Below, in pieces: positions 43,176 through 53,044 of a stretch of 64,000 nt of DNA; the stretch's first letter is position 1; every line of letters begins with the position of its first letter. Both the position numbers and the translations under genes were made by a program. The notes below the pieces were generated by a model. It was not told the origin of the DNA and searched no databases. It saw only the letters and a list, made by a program, of their open reading frames with translations. Source of the DNA: Diphasiastrum complanatum (taxonomy: Eukaryota > Streptophyta > Lycopodiopsida > Lycopodiales > Lycopodiaceae); the NCBI GenBank assembly GCA_029204225.1, contig CM055109.1:1626673-1690672 (forward strand), in the 5' to 3' direction.

Positions 43176-44096
43176 TGTTAGATTTCTTATGCTCAGTCTT
43201 AAACAAAATCGTTCAAGTAATGAGCATCTTGAAAAACAACCGAAGGCCAACAACATACTTTGGACCTTCGCATTCTTAAAAACCCTTCATTTTTCTTTTA
43301 AAACATTTTTTTAGCATTGTCGACTTTGTTGCATTGTCGAAAAAAAGCGACACTTCAAGTTTTTTCACCTTTTTCACACCTTAGGGATTTTGTGCCTTAA
43401 TCATTTTTAGGCACTATCGCCTTTTTTGCATTTGTCACCTTTTTCGCACCTTAGGGATTTTATGTCTTCATCGTTCTCAGGCACTGTCACCTTTTTCACA
43501 CTGTCGAAAAAAAGCACCACTTTGGGTTTTTCGCCTTTTTGCCTTAGGGATTTTTGTGCTTTAATCGTTTTTAGGCATTGTCATCTTTTTCGCACTTTTT
43601 GCACTTTCGGGAAAAAATGCGACACTGTGACCAAACTTTATGTTAAAGGCACTGTCGGGTTTTCTCCAACAGTGGCAGACCGACGTCGCCAACTTATCAT
43701 AAACCCTAAAAACAGCTAGATCGCTAAATTATCCCAAAGGCGGTTTTCCACTTTGTACATACACAAAGATTTTTGTAAATAGCATTCAATGTTTGTCAGA
43801 TAGTTTTGAAGACACTTGTAAATATATACTACTAGTGTTAATCAAGTTTAACATTATAATCAGAGTTCTTTTGTAGCCATCGTTACCATGCTCAGCAAGC
43901 TGAAGTTATTACTTCAAGCCATTATACTCACTGATGATAATAATCAGAGTGCAATTTTTGTCTCACTATTGTTTTGTTCATTTGCACAATTTTGAATGAA
44001 TCATTCATCTTGAGTATTTATGCTACTAATTGTTGCGTTTTCGTTCCTACACGCCTACTCTCAATCTTCCGTTGCCTGTCCCTCGGTTTTACGACA
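43176..44096 (+). repeat. 3' LTR of the split copia
   Basis: This LTR is 921 bp, from TGTTAGATTTCTTATGCTC to TTTTACGACA. The right end is set by the start of paralog C (AAGGCATGAG), which is contiguous with CAATGTGTC in paralog A. It matches the truncated LTR at 9211-8586. It contains GCGACA/TTTTTCGC-type repeats between 43330 and 43660. Confidence 0.9.
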
Positions 44097-44760
44097 AAGG
44101 CATGAGATGCTATTGGGGTCAGAATATGGAGATTATGGGGTGCTCGAAATCTATATGTGCTTTTTCTTATCATTGTCTTGCATTCACGATGAAGGTTATG
44201 TACTATGACCTAGAGTAGGAGAAAGAAAATAAATGTTGGAGTAAGTATTTTCAACCTTCTGTGGAGGAAGTTGATAGTTTGAAGGAGCTATTGTCTCAAA
44301 TTTATGTGGCTTCTTTCCATTTTTCTCTAAGCAACGATTCTGTACAACTTAATAATGGCTATACCATATAATACATAAGGCAAGGAGCACTTTCTATGAA
44401 TACCAACAACAACTTCTTGCTTGATGCCAATGCCTTGAAGCAAGCCCTTATTGATGGCATGGATGTATTTTGAATGGTGTTGAAGGTCCAAATTGGCTTG
44501 AGACTTGGGTTAGCAAAATGCCCAATGTGCTCATATTACCCCCAAGTGTAGAATACAACAACGATGCATTGGCAAAACATGTGCTAAAATTGTGTCAATT
44601 CTTTGGTCTTATTTTGTAGATGGTGTGCTTCTTTCAAACACCCTCTTAGATGATGAGGAGGATTAAAAAAAGCCTCGATATAGACTTTTTTGAACAGGAA
44701 TTCGTAACTTCACCAAGTAATTGTCCCCAATGCCCACGATTTATCAGTGAGGTTTGCAAA
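44097..44760 (+). other. Host-type paralog C, downstream half
   Basis: 44097-44429 matches 24767-25098 of paralog A (AAGGCATGAGATGC, TACTGG/TATTGGGGTCAG, GAGGAAGTTGATAGTTTGAA). Beyond the match one frame near 44470-44620 looks coding (NGVEGPNWLETWVSKMPN, NNDALAKHVLKLCQFFG). I do not recognise it. It starts at the copia LTR with AAGGC, which is the target-type 5-mer. It may be the downstream exons of the gene whose upstream part is in paralog B. Confidence 0.6.
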
Positions 44761-45019
44761 TTTTGAGCCATTGTTTTGAAGGTTGGCGAGTTCCTGTAAG
44801 TGATTTTTTTATATAAAAATGAGTAAAAATGGCTAATAGTGCAAAAATTGGTCTGATCAGAATTTGTAGATATGACAGAGAAATTGTGGAGGTAATTTTA
44901 AGGTCGGCGAATTATCCACAAATTCTGTCAGTGAGAATCTAACACAAAAAACTAATTTTTTTGTTATTTTTAAAAAGTTTGTCATTGAGACAGAATTCGT
45001 GTAGGTAATAAATGAATCA

Positions 45020-45540
45020 TTCATACTAAAAAAGAGGTTGGGTGAATTCTATCTGATGTGATTGTGAAACAAAAGTTTTGGAAAAGAATGATTCTTGTGG
45101 TTGCATAGAAAAAGACCGATTGTATGCCTGATCTGAGGATATCTTGATGTTCTGAAACAAGAAAATACACAAAAAAAAAATTGTTGAAATGGCAAGCATG
45201 CAGTAAACATAATTAAAGACAGTGATTTGGATGAATGGGCTCTGAGTCAGTTTGGATGGTTTGAAACGCTTGATGAGAGCGTCCTTTAGGGTAGCCCATG
45301 AAGTGAGATCAGGAGCTTCAATGTTGAGATACCACTCTTTGGCTGTTCCATAGAGTACCATTGGGAATAGTTGGAGCTTTTTAGTTTCAGAGGTATCTTC
45401 ATAGAAATGGCATGCATTATCAAAGTCTTGGAGAAATCAGATTGGGTCAAATTCTCCATCATACTTTGGTGCATCTATACGTGGAATTCTGCGTTCTAGT
45501 CATGGAGGAGCCAGATTGGAAGATTCAGCACATCTCGAGA
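45020..45540 (-). pseudogene. Ty3/gypsy Gag fragment
   Basis: On the minus strand: ESSNLAPP near 45500, RRIPRIDAPKYDGEFDPI to about 45440, then (after a stop) FLQDFDNACHFYEDTSE. MVLYGTAKEWYLNIEAPDLT and FKPSKLTQSPFIQ follow near 45260. It parallels 36540-35922 but is shorter and more decayed. It stops near 45245 at an AT-rich stretch. Confidence 0.85.
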
Positions 45541-45633
45541 CATGATGCAGTATGAGGAGTAGAGTAATAGTACAGATGATCAGGGTAGTACTGTACTTGG
45601 CCAAAAAGTCAAAAAAGACACTTTTCTTGTAGA

Positions 45634-45963
45634 ATGGAAGATTTTGGACAAAAACTGGACTTTTGTGCTGTAATAGAATTTGTGACAATACTAGAAATCA
45701 TGGACAGTCAGATAAATCCTAAAATCATGTCTGAGGATAGTTGGTACACGCATCTTGTAAAAAACACTTTGATCGATAACCCTCTTGCACCATTGGGAAA
45801 TCAAGGAATGGGGAGATATTCGAATATGTCATTCCAGGAAGATTACAACCAGAAGAATAATTATTTCCTTGATACAAAAGGAATGACCTTAGAGCAAGTT
45901 AATGAAGAGAACGAAGCCCGAGCTAAGGCTACTTTTCATAGCAAGCCAGCCAACAGAAAGTGA
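45634..45963 (+). CDS. Unrecognised open frame in the gypsy leader
   Basis: There are 109 codons ending LEQVNEENEARAKATFHSKP, with no recognised domain. It is antisense to the direction of the adjacent gypsy Gag and lies between its PBS-like site and Gag. It may be a chance frame or part of another decayed element. Confidence 0.25.
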   Translation: MEDFGQKLDFCAVIEFVTILEIMDSQINPKIMSEDSWYTHLVKNTLIDNPLAPLGNQGMGRYSNMSFQEDYNQKNNYFLDTKGMTLEQVNEENEARAKATFHSKPANRK

Positions 45964-46559
45964 CAGAGAAGAATGTAAATAAATTGATTGCGAGCCACTG
46001 CACAACTGAGGAAGGAGATATGTGGAGCCTCATGATCCCACATTATCCAAGTTATTGTTATATATTGTAAAAAAATTTAATTTTTATACATATAAATGTG
46101 CTATAGGGTCTAAATTCATTTAAAGGCCTATTTGCACTTTGTAAATTCACATTTAGGATAGAATTTGCGACGTTCTATAGAGACGCAATTGTGGATCTCA
46201 ACCGACATTTTGACGGTTGGTAAACGACATTGAGGCCGATGATCGTTCCTATAAGGTTGACACTTTGTGCCATTGTACTGGCGCATTTGCACGGATCTGA
46301 GTATCAATAGAGAGAGAAGAACAAGTTTCTATAACTTGAGCATATTTTTCCTCTGCCATCTTTTATAGCATTACTTCTTATCAATTGAGCGAATACACTC
46401 TGTATGATTTGTAATTGTTTGTGATACTGTTCTATTTGCATCACACATATTTCTAATGTTTTACTGAATTTTAGCCACTCTAACGTGGATTTTCAGGCGT
46501 CACCAACAAGCAACAATTCTGACTAATGTGTGCAGGGAATTAGCCGAAGTTGTTAAAAA

Positions 46560-46574
46560 GCGGCAATGACACCA
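46560..46574 (-). other. Candidate primer-binding site, tRNA-Asp type
   Basis: On the minus strand TGGTGTCATTGCCGC resembles TGGCGCCGTTGCCGG, complementary to the 3' end of plant tRNA-Asp and used by several plant gypsy lineages; 12 of 15 bases agree. It lies about 1 kb upstream of the minus-strand Gag at 45540. LTR-like sequence ending TAACA lies on its other side. Confidence 0.55.
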
Positions 46575-46575
46575 A

Positions 46576-47350
46576 TGTTAGAAGTATTCCTAGTTAGGGC
46601 GTTGGCTAGATCTACTCACGAATGTAGTATAGGGATGTAGAGGATCGTCCACTTCCTAAGATCTACAAGCTTCCTAACAAAATAAGAACATAAATTAAAT
46701 GGAGCACTAAGGCTTCCCAACTAGTGCTCGGAAATAAATGATATGGCTAAGGCGGTACCCAACTAGCCGCTTACTTAAAAAACACAAAGTCTTGCTAAGG
46801 CTTCCCAACTAGCAAGAAGACTAATCTAAATTCTACTTAACATCCAAAGGGTAATAGAATAAGATTGCGACTTATACTAAGCATAGAACACATAAGACAA
46901 ATGCCACAATACAAACCAATGGGAAGGAGACAAGAGGCTGCCCGAGCACCTTCTCTCAAGCTGTGCACCTTCCCAAAGTGAACACAAATGAAATAAAATG
47001 ATAATCTCAAAAATAGAAAAGCATAATATAGCTTAATCTCAAAAGTGTTGTGTACATGACAAATACAACCCTCTTATAGCAAGGAGGGTCTTCCATAAGC
47101 ATCCACTAACTTATGGGATTAGTTTAAAACTAGCCATTCTAGAGCCTCTAAAAACTTCTAACTTAGAACTTAAAACTTTAAAAGTTTCTAACTTGGGACT
47201 TAAGATAACTTAAGATAACTTAGAATCTTTATAAGCTTAAGTTTCTTAAGTCTAAGTTCTAATCCTAAGTTTAAGTTATTTTATTATTTTAACCTTCTAC
47301 CCATAGACTTACAAAACACATGCCACGGAGTTTTATTTTTTATTTTTATT
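46576..47350 (-). repeat. Probable gypsy 5' LTR
   Basis: The minus-strand end TTCTAACA abuts the PBS candidate. The other end is not fixed. The segment contains the three hairpins at 46702-46817 and, at about 47155-47280, a quasi-palindromic run of AACTTA/TAAGTT words. Confidence 0.45.
46702..46817. repeat. Three hairpins with a common loop and different stems
   Basis: GAGCACTA-12 nt-TAGTGCTC (46702-46729), GGCTA-14 nt-TAGCC (46745-46768) and TCTTGCTA-12 nt-TAGCAAGA (46790-46817). The loops are AGGCTTCCCAAC, AGGCGGTACCCAAC and AGGCTTCCCAAC. Spacing is about 44 bases. Only the two inner bases of each stem arm plus one neighbour are shared, yet pairing is perfect in all three. Confidence 0.8.
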
Positions 47351-47375
47351 TTCACTATGTTTGCACAGTTGCTAA

Positions 47376-47516
<141 letters not shown>

Positions 47517-47680
47517 ACCATCTCTCTTGTGCTACATCTCCATTCTTGGAGTATCTGCACCATAATCTAAACTTGGCCATTCCTCTAACTCAGCCCTCTA
47601 CTACCTAAAATCCAGCAACTAATTAATTATGAAACAAAGTTCTTTCCCCCCCAAACTCGGCCTTTCTCAGTTCAAGAACT

Positions 47681-47806
47681 TGTGAAAGATTCAACTAGTT
47701 TGATCATTTTGTCAATATTTCCATATTTGGCATTTTGAGGCCAAAACTTGTTTTAGACTTAGAGAATAACTTTTCAAAGTTCATTAGTCTGCATTTCATT
47801 TGAATA
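47681..47806 (+). repeat. Truncated copia LTR
   Basis: It starts TGTGAAAGATTCAACTAG and matches the first 126 bases of the LTR at 48345 (TTTGATCATTTTGTCAATAT and GGCCAAAACTTGTTTTAG). It breaks off at about 47806. Confidence 0.8.
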
Positions 47807-48169
47807 TGTGTGCAAATTGTCAAGATATGGAAAAACTAGCTACATTGGTGAGCATTGTTTTTGGATTTGTACTAGCATTCTTGGCTGGTTCTGCTGATGG
47901 AAATGAAGCTATTGGAGGCTCATTATGTCACTCATTCATATTCAATTCATCAAGGTATGATGGTATTTTGAGGCAAGATGAAGATGGAGGCTCATTCATG
48001 GAGTGTCATGGTGGATTCATGGCAACAATGGACAAAAAAGGAGGAGACATGCAAGCAAATGTTGATCACTCACATTTATTGTTTGTTTGTTGTATTTTTC
48101 CAGAGAGTTCAGAGTTGGAAGCAATCTCATTTACATTCTATGTGATTCTTCATTGCTCATTGAAGTGGT
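47807..48169 (+). other. Possible captured gene piece between LTR copies
   Basis: A frame from about 47800 has a good signal-peptide shape (MEKLATLVSIVFGFVLAFLA, then GSADGNEA) and continues SLCHSFIFNSSRYDGILRQ to about 48060. Near 48080-48102 TTTGTTTGTTGTATTTTTCCAG looks like a plant splice acceptor. None of this resembles copia Gag or Pol, but the sequence lies between a truncated LTR and a copia RNase H tail. It may be captured host sequence. I do not recognise the gene. Confidence 0.35.
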
Positions 48170-48344
48170 ATTGCAACATTTTGTGATGGAGCAAGTCATT
48201 CCAAAGGAGGTGGAGCTTCAACATGTGTCTTCAAGAGAATGTGTAGCTGTGTCTTCACCAAATCATTGGGAAAGGACTTGTTCATGAAGCATAGGACTTC
48301 ACTTGGATTGCTATCAAAGTCTATCCTAAAACTAGAAGACGGAG
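48170..48344 (+). pseudogene. Copia RNase H tail
   Basis: It reads HFVMEQVIPKEVELQHVSSR and, after a frameshift near 48245, FTKSLGKDLFMKHRTSLG, ending LEDGV and a purine-rich AGAAGACGGAG before the LTR. Confidence 0.8.
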
Positions 48345-49543
48345 TGTGAAAGATTCATAGTAGTTTGATCATTTTGTCAATATTTTCATATTTGGCATAT
48401 TGAGGCCAAAACTTGTTTTAGACTTAGAAAATAACTTTTCAAAGTTCGTTAGTCTAACTTTCATTTGAATAAATACTTTTTGAAAGTGTGGGAAAGTTTG
48501 GAGGCGAGTTTTAGAAGATTCAAATTTGAATAGTTGGGTACATTAATCTAGACCCAAACATAGTAGGGTTAGCATTTTGGTGGAAAAGCCAAGTGGCCAA
48601 ATAGGGTTTGGACCTGCTATAAAATGATGTAACTCATGGAGAGAGTGATCTTCTCTCTTCTCTATCTCATTTCATGCTTGTACATGGTTCTCTTGGGTTC
48701 TAGTATCCATTGGTGCACTATATTGGTGATTGCATGCAATTTTATGTGTAGAATGATCCGTAATTGTTATTTTTGGTTTTACATGTGTGAATGTAGCTTG
48801 CTAGTTTTGTACGGAGAACAATAGTACATAATCATTTAATTCAAGTTTGATAAATTTCTATTAGTGTTTGCATCTCATTTTGTGTGTAGATGTTGATTTT
48901 TCTACATTGGTGAGATTGGTAGTGTATTTCTCTTTCTAACCAAAGATCTTTCAAGTTGATTGGATCTTAAGGATCTGAAAACTTTCACAGAATTGTCCAT
49001 AATGATCTAATGATTTTGATCCATGATTTTCACTACCAAACACCCCAAAACTAGTTGCATGCATGCATTATGACCTTCGAAACTTTCGCATGTGTGCATA
49101 ACTCTGATGTTTGCCTTTGCATGTAATTGTAGTTTGTTTATTTTCAGTTGCAAGTCAAGTTTCTAGAGCTCTTCATCATTGCATGTCGAAAGAACTAGAG
49201 TTTATGAGAAAAATTCTATGCTTATGATAAGCTAGATTTGGAAACAAGACCATTGAAGGGAACCAGGTTCATGTTCCACTTTTTAAGATCCTTTCCGAGA
49301 ATCCAATGTATATGTAATTGGAAAGGCCAATTGATTTTGCATAATTTAAAGATATCCTTTGGGGGGGGGGGGGTGTTCTCCATCTTGACCCCTCAATGCT
49401 TTTGCTGCATGTGAATGATTTTGTGATTAGTGTTTTTAAGTATAATTTGAAATCAAATGATTCAAGACCTCCTTTATGTAAAAGTAAAGTCAGTAAGTTC
49501 AAGATCCTAAAGATTGTAGGACAACCCTCCCTTGAGGTTCACA
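48345..49543 (+). repeat. Copia LTR shared by two elements
   Basis: This LTR is 1199 bp, TGTGAAAGATTC to GAGGTTCACA. It has a purine tract and RNase H tail on its left, so it is the 3' LTR of that element. It has a PBS and copia pol on its right, so it is also the 5' LTR of the next. It contains a run of 13 G at 49361-49373. Confidence 0.8.
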
Positions 49544-49546
49544 CTT

Positions 49547-49559
49547 TGGTATCAAAGCC
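49547..49559 (+). other. Primer-binding site, initiator tRNA-Met type
   Basis: TGGTATCAAAGCC starts three bases after the LTR end, one mismatch from the copia consensus. Confidence 0.85.
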
Positions 49560-50050
49560 AAGTTTTTACATCTTGTGAATTTCTTGTGAGGATTTCTTTG
49601 CATAAAATAGATGCTAACCCCTCGAACTCTACATCTTTACTTTTGAATTGACTTCCCATCTACTCTTATCTCTTTTCCTTTTCTTACAAGACTTTTTCAA
49701 TTCAAAAGAAAAACCATCTACAACTAGGTGATCCTAGAAAGATAGACCTTCAGATTTTCTTTTGTTTCCAACCCAATGCCATAAGAATTGTAGTTTCCAT
49801 TTTTTCCTTTCTGGGGAGTAGCACTATTCTGAATTCCAAGTTTTTCCATACTATTGGCTTTGAAATCTGTGCTTCAGGAAGTACCTTTTGCTCCAACAAA
49901 GATGACCAGCTCTTCATAAAGCACTCCAAGTTTCTCTCCATCACTATCACCATCTCCATCTACATCACCAAGATCGTCATCTTTTCGTCCGAGAAGAATC
50001 TTGTCGATGAAGGTGAGATTGAAGACTTTAGCATCTTTATATTTGCATTA
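49560..50050 (+). other. Copia leader and gag remnant, unreadable
   Basis: Between the PBS and protease, the Gag gene is missing or unreadable. A minus-strand frame at 49959-49750 (MKSWSSLLEQKVLPEAQISK) has the look of a plant zinc-knuckle/LINE-associated domain opening, but this is weak. Confidence 0.4.
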
Positions 50051-51165
50051 TCATCTAATCAAAATGATCAAGCGTGGTATATTAACTCGGGAGCCACAAG
50101 ACACATGACAGGTAACAAGAATTGGTTCAGTAGCTTGAAAGTGTTGGATAATGAAACTTCTGTTTCACAAACAAATGGTGATGTGTGCAAGATCAAGGGG
50201 ATAGGCACCGTTTCAATCCAACTACCTGATGGCAAAAACAGGTTGATCAGGGAGGTACTTTACGTACCAGGTTTGAAGAAAAATCTACTTTCTGTTGGAG
50301 TCATTATTGATCAAAAGTTGAAAGTATAATTTGTCCATGATCGTTGGTTATGTGAACCAAAAGTTCAGAGTTATTGCGAATGGAGTAAGGGAGCCCAATA
50401 CAAAATTGTACAGGTTGAATGCTACAATCAAGGGACAACATGGACTCGTATCGTCCATTCCATCGCAAACTAAGTTGTGGCATAAGAGGCTTGGTCACTT
50501 GAACTTAGGAAGCCTCAGTTTGATGAGAAAATTGGAGATGGTAACAGGATTGCCTACCATAGAAGACCACTTGAAATCGATGTGTGAATCATGTGTATAT
50601 GGGAAACAACATCAAGAAAAGTTCAATAAAGGTGGTGTTGCAAGGGCAAAGAACATCCTGGATTTGATCCACACAGCAGGCCTATGAGAACCATGTCCTT
50701 AGGTAAAGCCTTCTATTTCATGACCTTTATTGATGATATGTCACGTAAGACGTGGATCTACTTCTTGAAGAAGAAATCAGATGCATTTGACAATTTCCAG
50801 AGCTTCAAAGCATTGGGCAAAAATTAGATAGATAGGAAGATCAAAGTCCTAAGATCATATAGTGGAGGTGAGTACAAGTCTAATGACTTCAATGATCTTT
50901 GTGATCAATGTGGGATTAAAAGACAATTTACACAAGCTCATACTCCTGCTCTCGATGGTGTAGCTGAGTGCAAGAATCGTATGATTGTGAAAGTGTCAGA
51001 TCTATGCTAGCTGAGATGAAACTACCAAAAGATTTTTGGGCAGGCCTACGAAATAGAGTATGTTGCATCAGTAGTGGCCAACGAGATGATTTGGCTCAAG
51101 CTGTTCCTGGACGAATTGGGAGAAACAAGGAACCAACCTCTGGTTTTGTAGATGGATAACACATC
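50051..51165 (+). pseudogene. Copia protease, integrase and RNase H fragments
   Basis: Protease: AWYINSGATRHMTGNK near 50075 (DSGA has become NSGA), then LYVPGLKKNLLSVGVI. Pre-integrase: LWHKRLGHLNLGSL near 50475. Zinc pair: CESCVYGKQHQEKF. Integrase: FIDDMSRKTWIYFLKKKSDAF near 50730 in another frame, and TPALDGVAECKN near 50945. At about 51040 the sequence jumps from LPKDFWA of integrase to RNase H (EIEYVASVVANEMIWLKL), deleting RT. RNase H stops at MDNTSAIGIS, at about 51180, where a different Gag begins. Confidence 0.85.
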
Positions 51166-53044
51166 TGCAATAGGTATTAGTGATGCTCTTAAAAACACTG
51201 AACTTGTTGAAGTAGTCCTAAATGGACTTAGAGATGAGTATGACAATATTGTGCAGACTTATGCTGTCAGAGAGGATCTTCCATCCTTGGAGACACTGCA
51301 AGGTGTTCTCATTGCTGAAGAAAGCAGGCAAGAGAACAAGATGCTGAGGATCAACAGACTTTCATTGAAAGATGGTGGAGATGACAAAGCACTCTTCATC
51401 AGAGACAAGTCAAGAGGCAAGGGCAAAGGACAACAACACTTCAAGAAGGACAAAGCCAGAAAAGGTAGTGAGGATCAGTTCTCACAAGGTGCAACATCCA
51501 GTGGCAAGAAGAAGTTGTCAAAGATCAAGTATTTTTTCTGTGGAAAGAAAGGACACTATGCATCAAATTGTTTCAAGAAGAAGAACCAATCTAAGCAAGC
51601 TAACCTTACTAATGAGGATGAGTGTGAGGGTGTAGAGAGTGAAAGAGAGGATTCATTAATTATGTCTACTTTTTCATCTTTTCCTTTTAAGAATGAAGAA
51701 GTCTGGTGGATAGATAGTGGGGCTAGTTTTCACATGTCTTGTTCTAGGACCTCTTTCACTAATCTCATGCCATATCTAGGTGCAAAAAGGTCAATCTATA
51801 CTGCTAATGATGTAGAGTGTAGGATTGAAGGAATAGGTAGCATTCCATTACATGCATCATCATCAAAATCTTTTTGCTTACATGATGTACTGTATATACC
51901 TAGATTGACTAAGAATCTCATTAGTGTAGGACAATTGTTTGATAGTGGATTGGATGTCAAGTTTCAAGCTGATAAGTGTATAATCTCAAGAGAAAATGAA
52001 GTTATTGCTAGAGGATCTAGAATTGGTAAGTTGTACAAACTAGATTCTAGGGAGAGTGCTAACATTTCAGATATTGCTTATGAGACCAAGGTTCTACAGG
52101 AGAATCTGTGGCACAAGAGATTGGGTCATCCCAATTTCAAATTCATGCAATCTATGGTCAAAGAAGGAAAAGTTGTTGGTCTACCAAAGACACTGTCAAA
52201 GGAGCTTCTACCTTGTGAAGCTTGTGTGCTGGCAAAGTCACACAGAAGACCTTTTCCTAGATCAAGTATCAAGACAAAGCAACTATTTGAACTTGTACAC
52301 TCAGATGTTCATTTCTCATTAACTAAGAGTAGAGTAGTCAACTGCTTTGTCTCTTTTGTAGATGATTATACAAGACATTCTTGGATTTATATGTTGTCTT
52401 CAAAAGCCATGGTTTATGATGTTTTTCTTACTTTTAAAGCTTATGTAGAGAAGCAATTTCCTTTCAAGATAAAAGCTTTAAGAAGTGATAGTGGTGGGGA
52501 ATACACTTTCAATAAGTTTAAAGACTTTTGTGAGAGAGAGGGTATTCAAAGAGAGTTCTCTTGTTCATATACTCCTCAGCAAAATGGAGTTGTTGAGAGA
52601 AAAAATAGAACTTTGTGTGAATGTGCAAAAGCCATTAGGCTAGAAGCTTCTCTGCCTAAAGAATTTTGGGGAGAGGCAGTTGCATGTGCAAACTATCTTT
52701 GTAATAGGCTTTCAAATCTTGCAATAGGAGGAAAGACACCATTTGTGATGTTGTATAAGAAAAAGCGTAAGGTAGATCATCTTAGGATTTTTGGCTATGT
52801 ATGCTTTGTGCATGTGCCTCTAGAAACTAGGAAGAAGAAAGATCCTAGTGCAGTAAAAGGAATTTTTGTAGGTTATGCATCTACTAAAAAAGCATACAAG
52901 ATTTATTTGCCCTCTAGTGACAAAATGTTGTTAGTAGAGATGTGGTCTTCCATGAAGATCAAATATTTAACTTGGATGATGCACAGATCAAAGAGACTCA
53001 TGCAAGATCAATCATCAACCTTGATGCTGTTCAAGAAGAGGTGA
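51152..53044 (+). CDS. Chimeric open frame: RNase H tip, copia Gag, protease, integrase
   Basis: This is the longest open frame in the window (630 codons). The first 10 or so residues, MDNTSAIGIS, are RNase H of the upstream element. They are followed in frame by a Gag that lacks its N-terminal half (NTELVEVVLNGLRDEYDNIV). The zinc knuckle YFFCGKKGHYASNC has lost its first Cys. Protease WWIDSGASFHM is intact. Integrase has CEACVLAKSHRRPF, HSDVHFS, FVDDYTRHSW and NGVVERKNRT, with Asp, Asp and Glu all present. The ATG is probably an RNase H internal Met, so translation from it is not implied. The frame ends at 53044 before the RT frame. It is related to, but not the same as, the element at 9272-14293. 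Confidence 0.9.
   Translation: MDNTSAIGISDALKNTELVEVVLNGLRDEYDNIVQTYAVREDLPSLETLQGVLIAEESRQENKMLRINRLSLKDGGDDKALFIRDKSRGKGKGQQHFKKDKARKGSEDQFSQGATSSGKKKLSKIKYFFCGKKGHYASNCFKKKNQSKQANLTNEDECEGVESEREDSLIMSTFSSFPFKNEEVWWIDSGASFHMSCSRTSFTNLMPYLGAKRSIYTANDVECRIEGIGSIPLHASSSKSFCLHDVLYIPRLTKNLISVGQLFDSGLDVKFQADKCIISRENEVIARGSRIGKLYKLDSRESANISDIAYETKVLQENLWHKRLGHPNFKFMQSMVKEGKVVGLPKTLSKELLPCEACVLAKSHRRPFPRSSIKTKQLFELVHSDVHFSLTKSRVVNCFVSFVDDYTRHSWIYMLSSKAMVYDVFLTFKAYVEKQFPFKIKALRSDSGGEYTFNKFKDFCEREGIQREFSCSYTPQQNGVVERKNRTLCECAKAIRLEASLPKEFWGEAVACANYLCNRLSNLAIGGKTPFVMLYKKKRKVDHLRIFGYVCFVHVPLETRKKKDPSAVKGIFVGYASTKKAYKIYLPSSDKMLLVEMWSSMKIKYLTWMMHRSKRLMQDQSSTLMLFKKR

Noticed and set aside
49750-49959. Minus-strand frame resembling the opening of a plant LINE-associated domain
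   Set aside because: Only about 20 residues look right, there is no endonuclease or RT nearby on that strand, and it lies in a copia leader.
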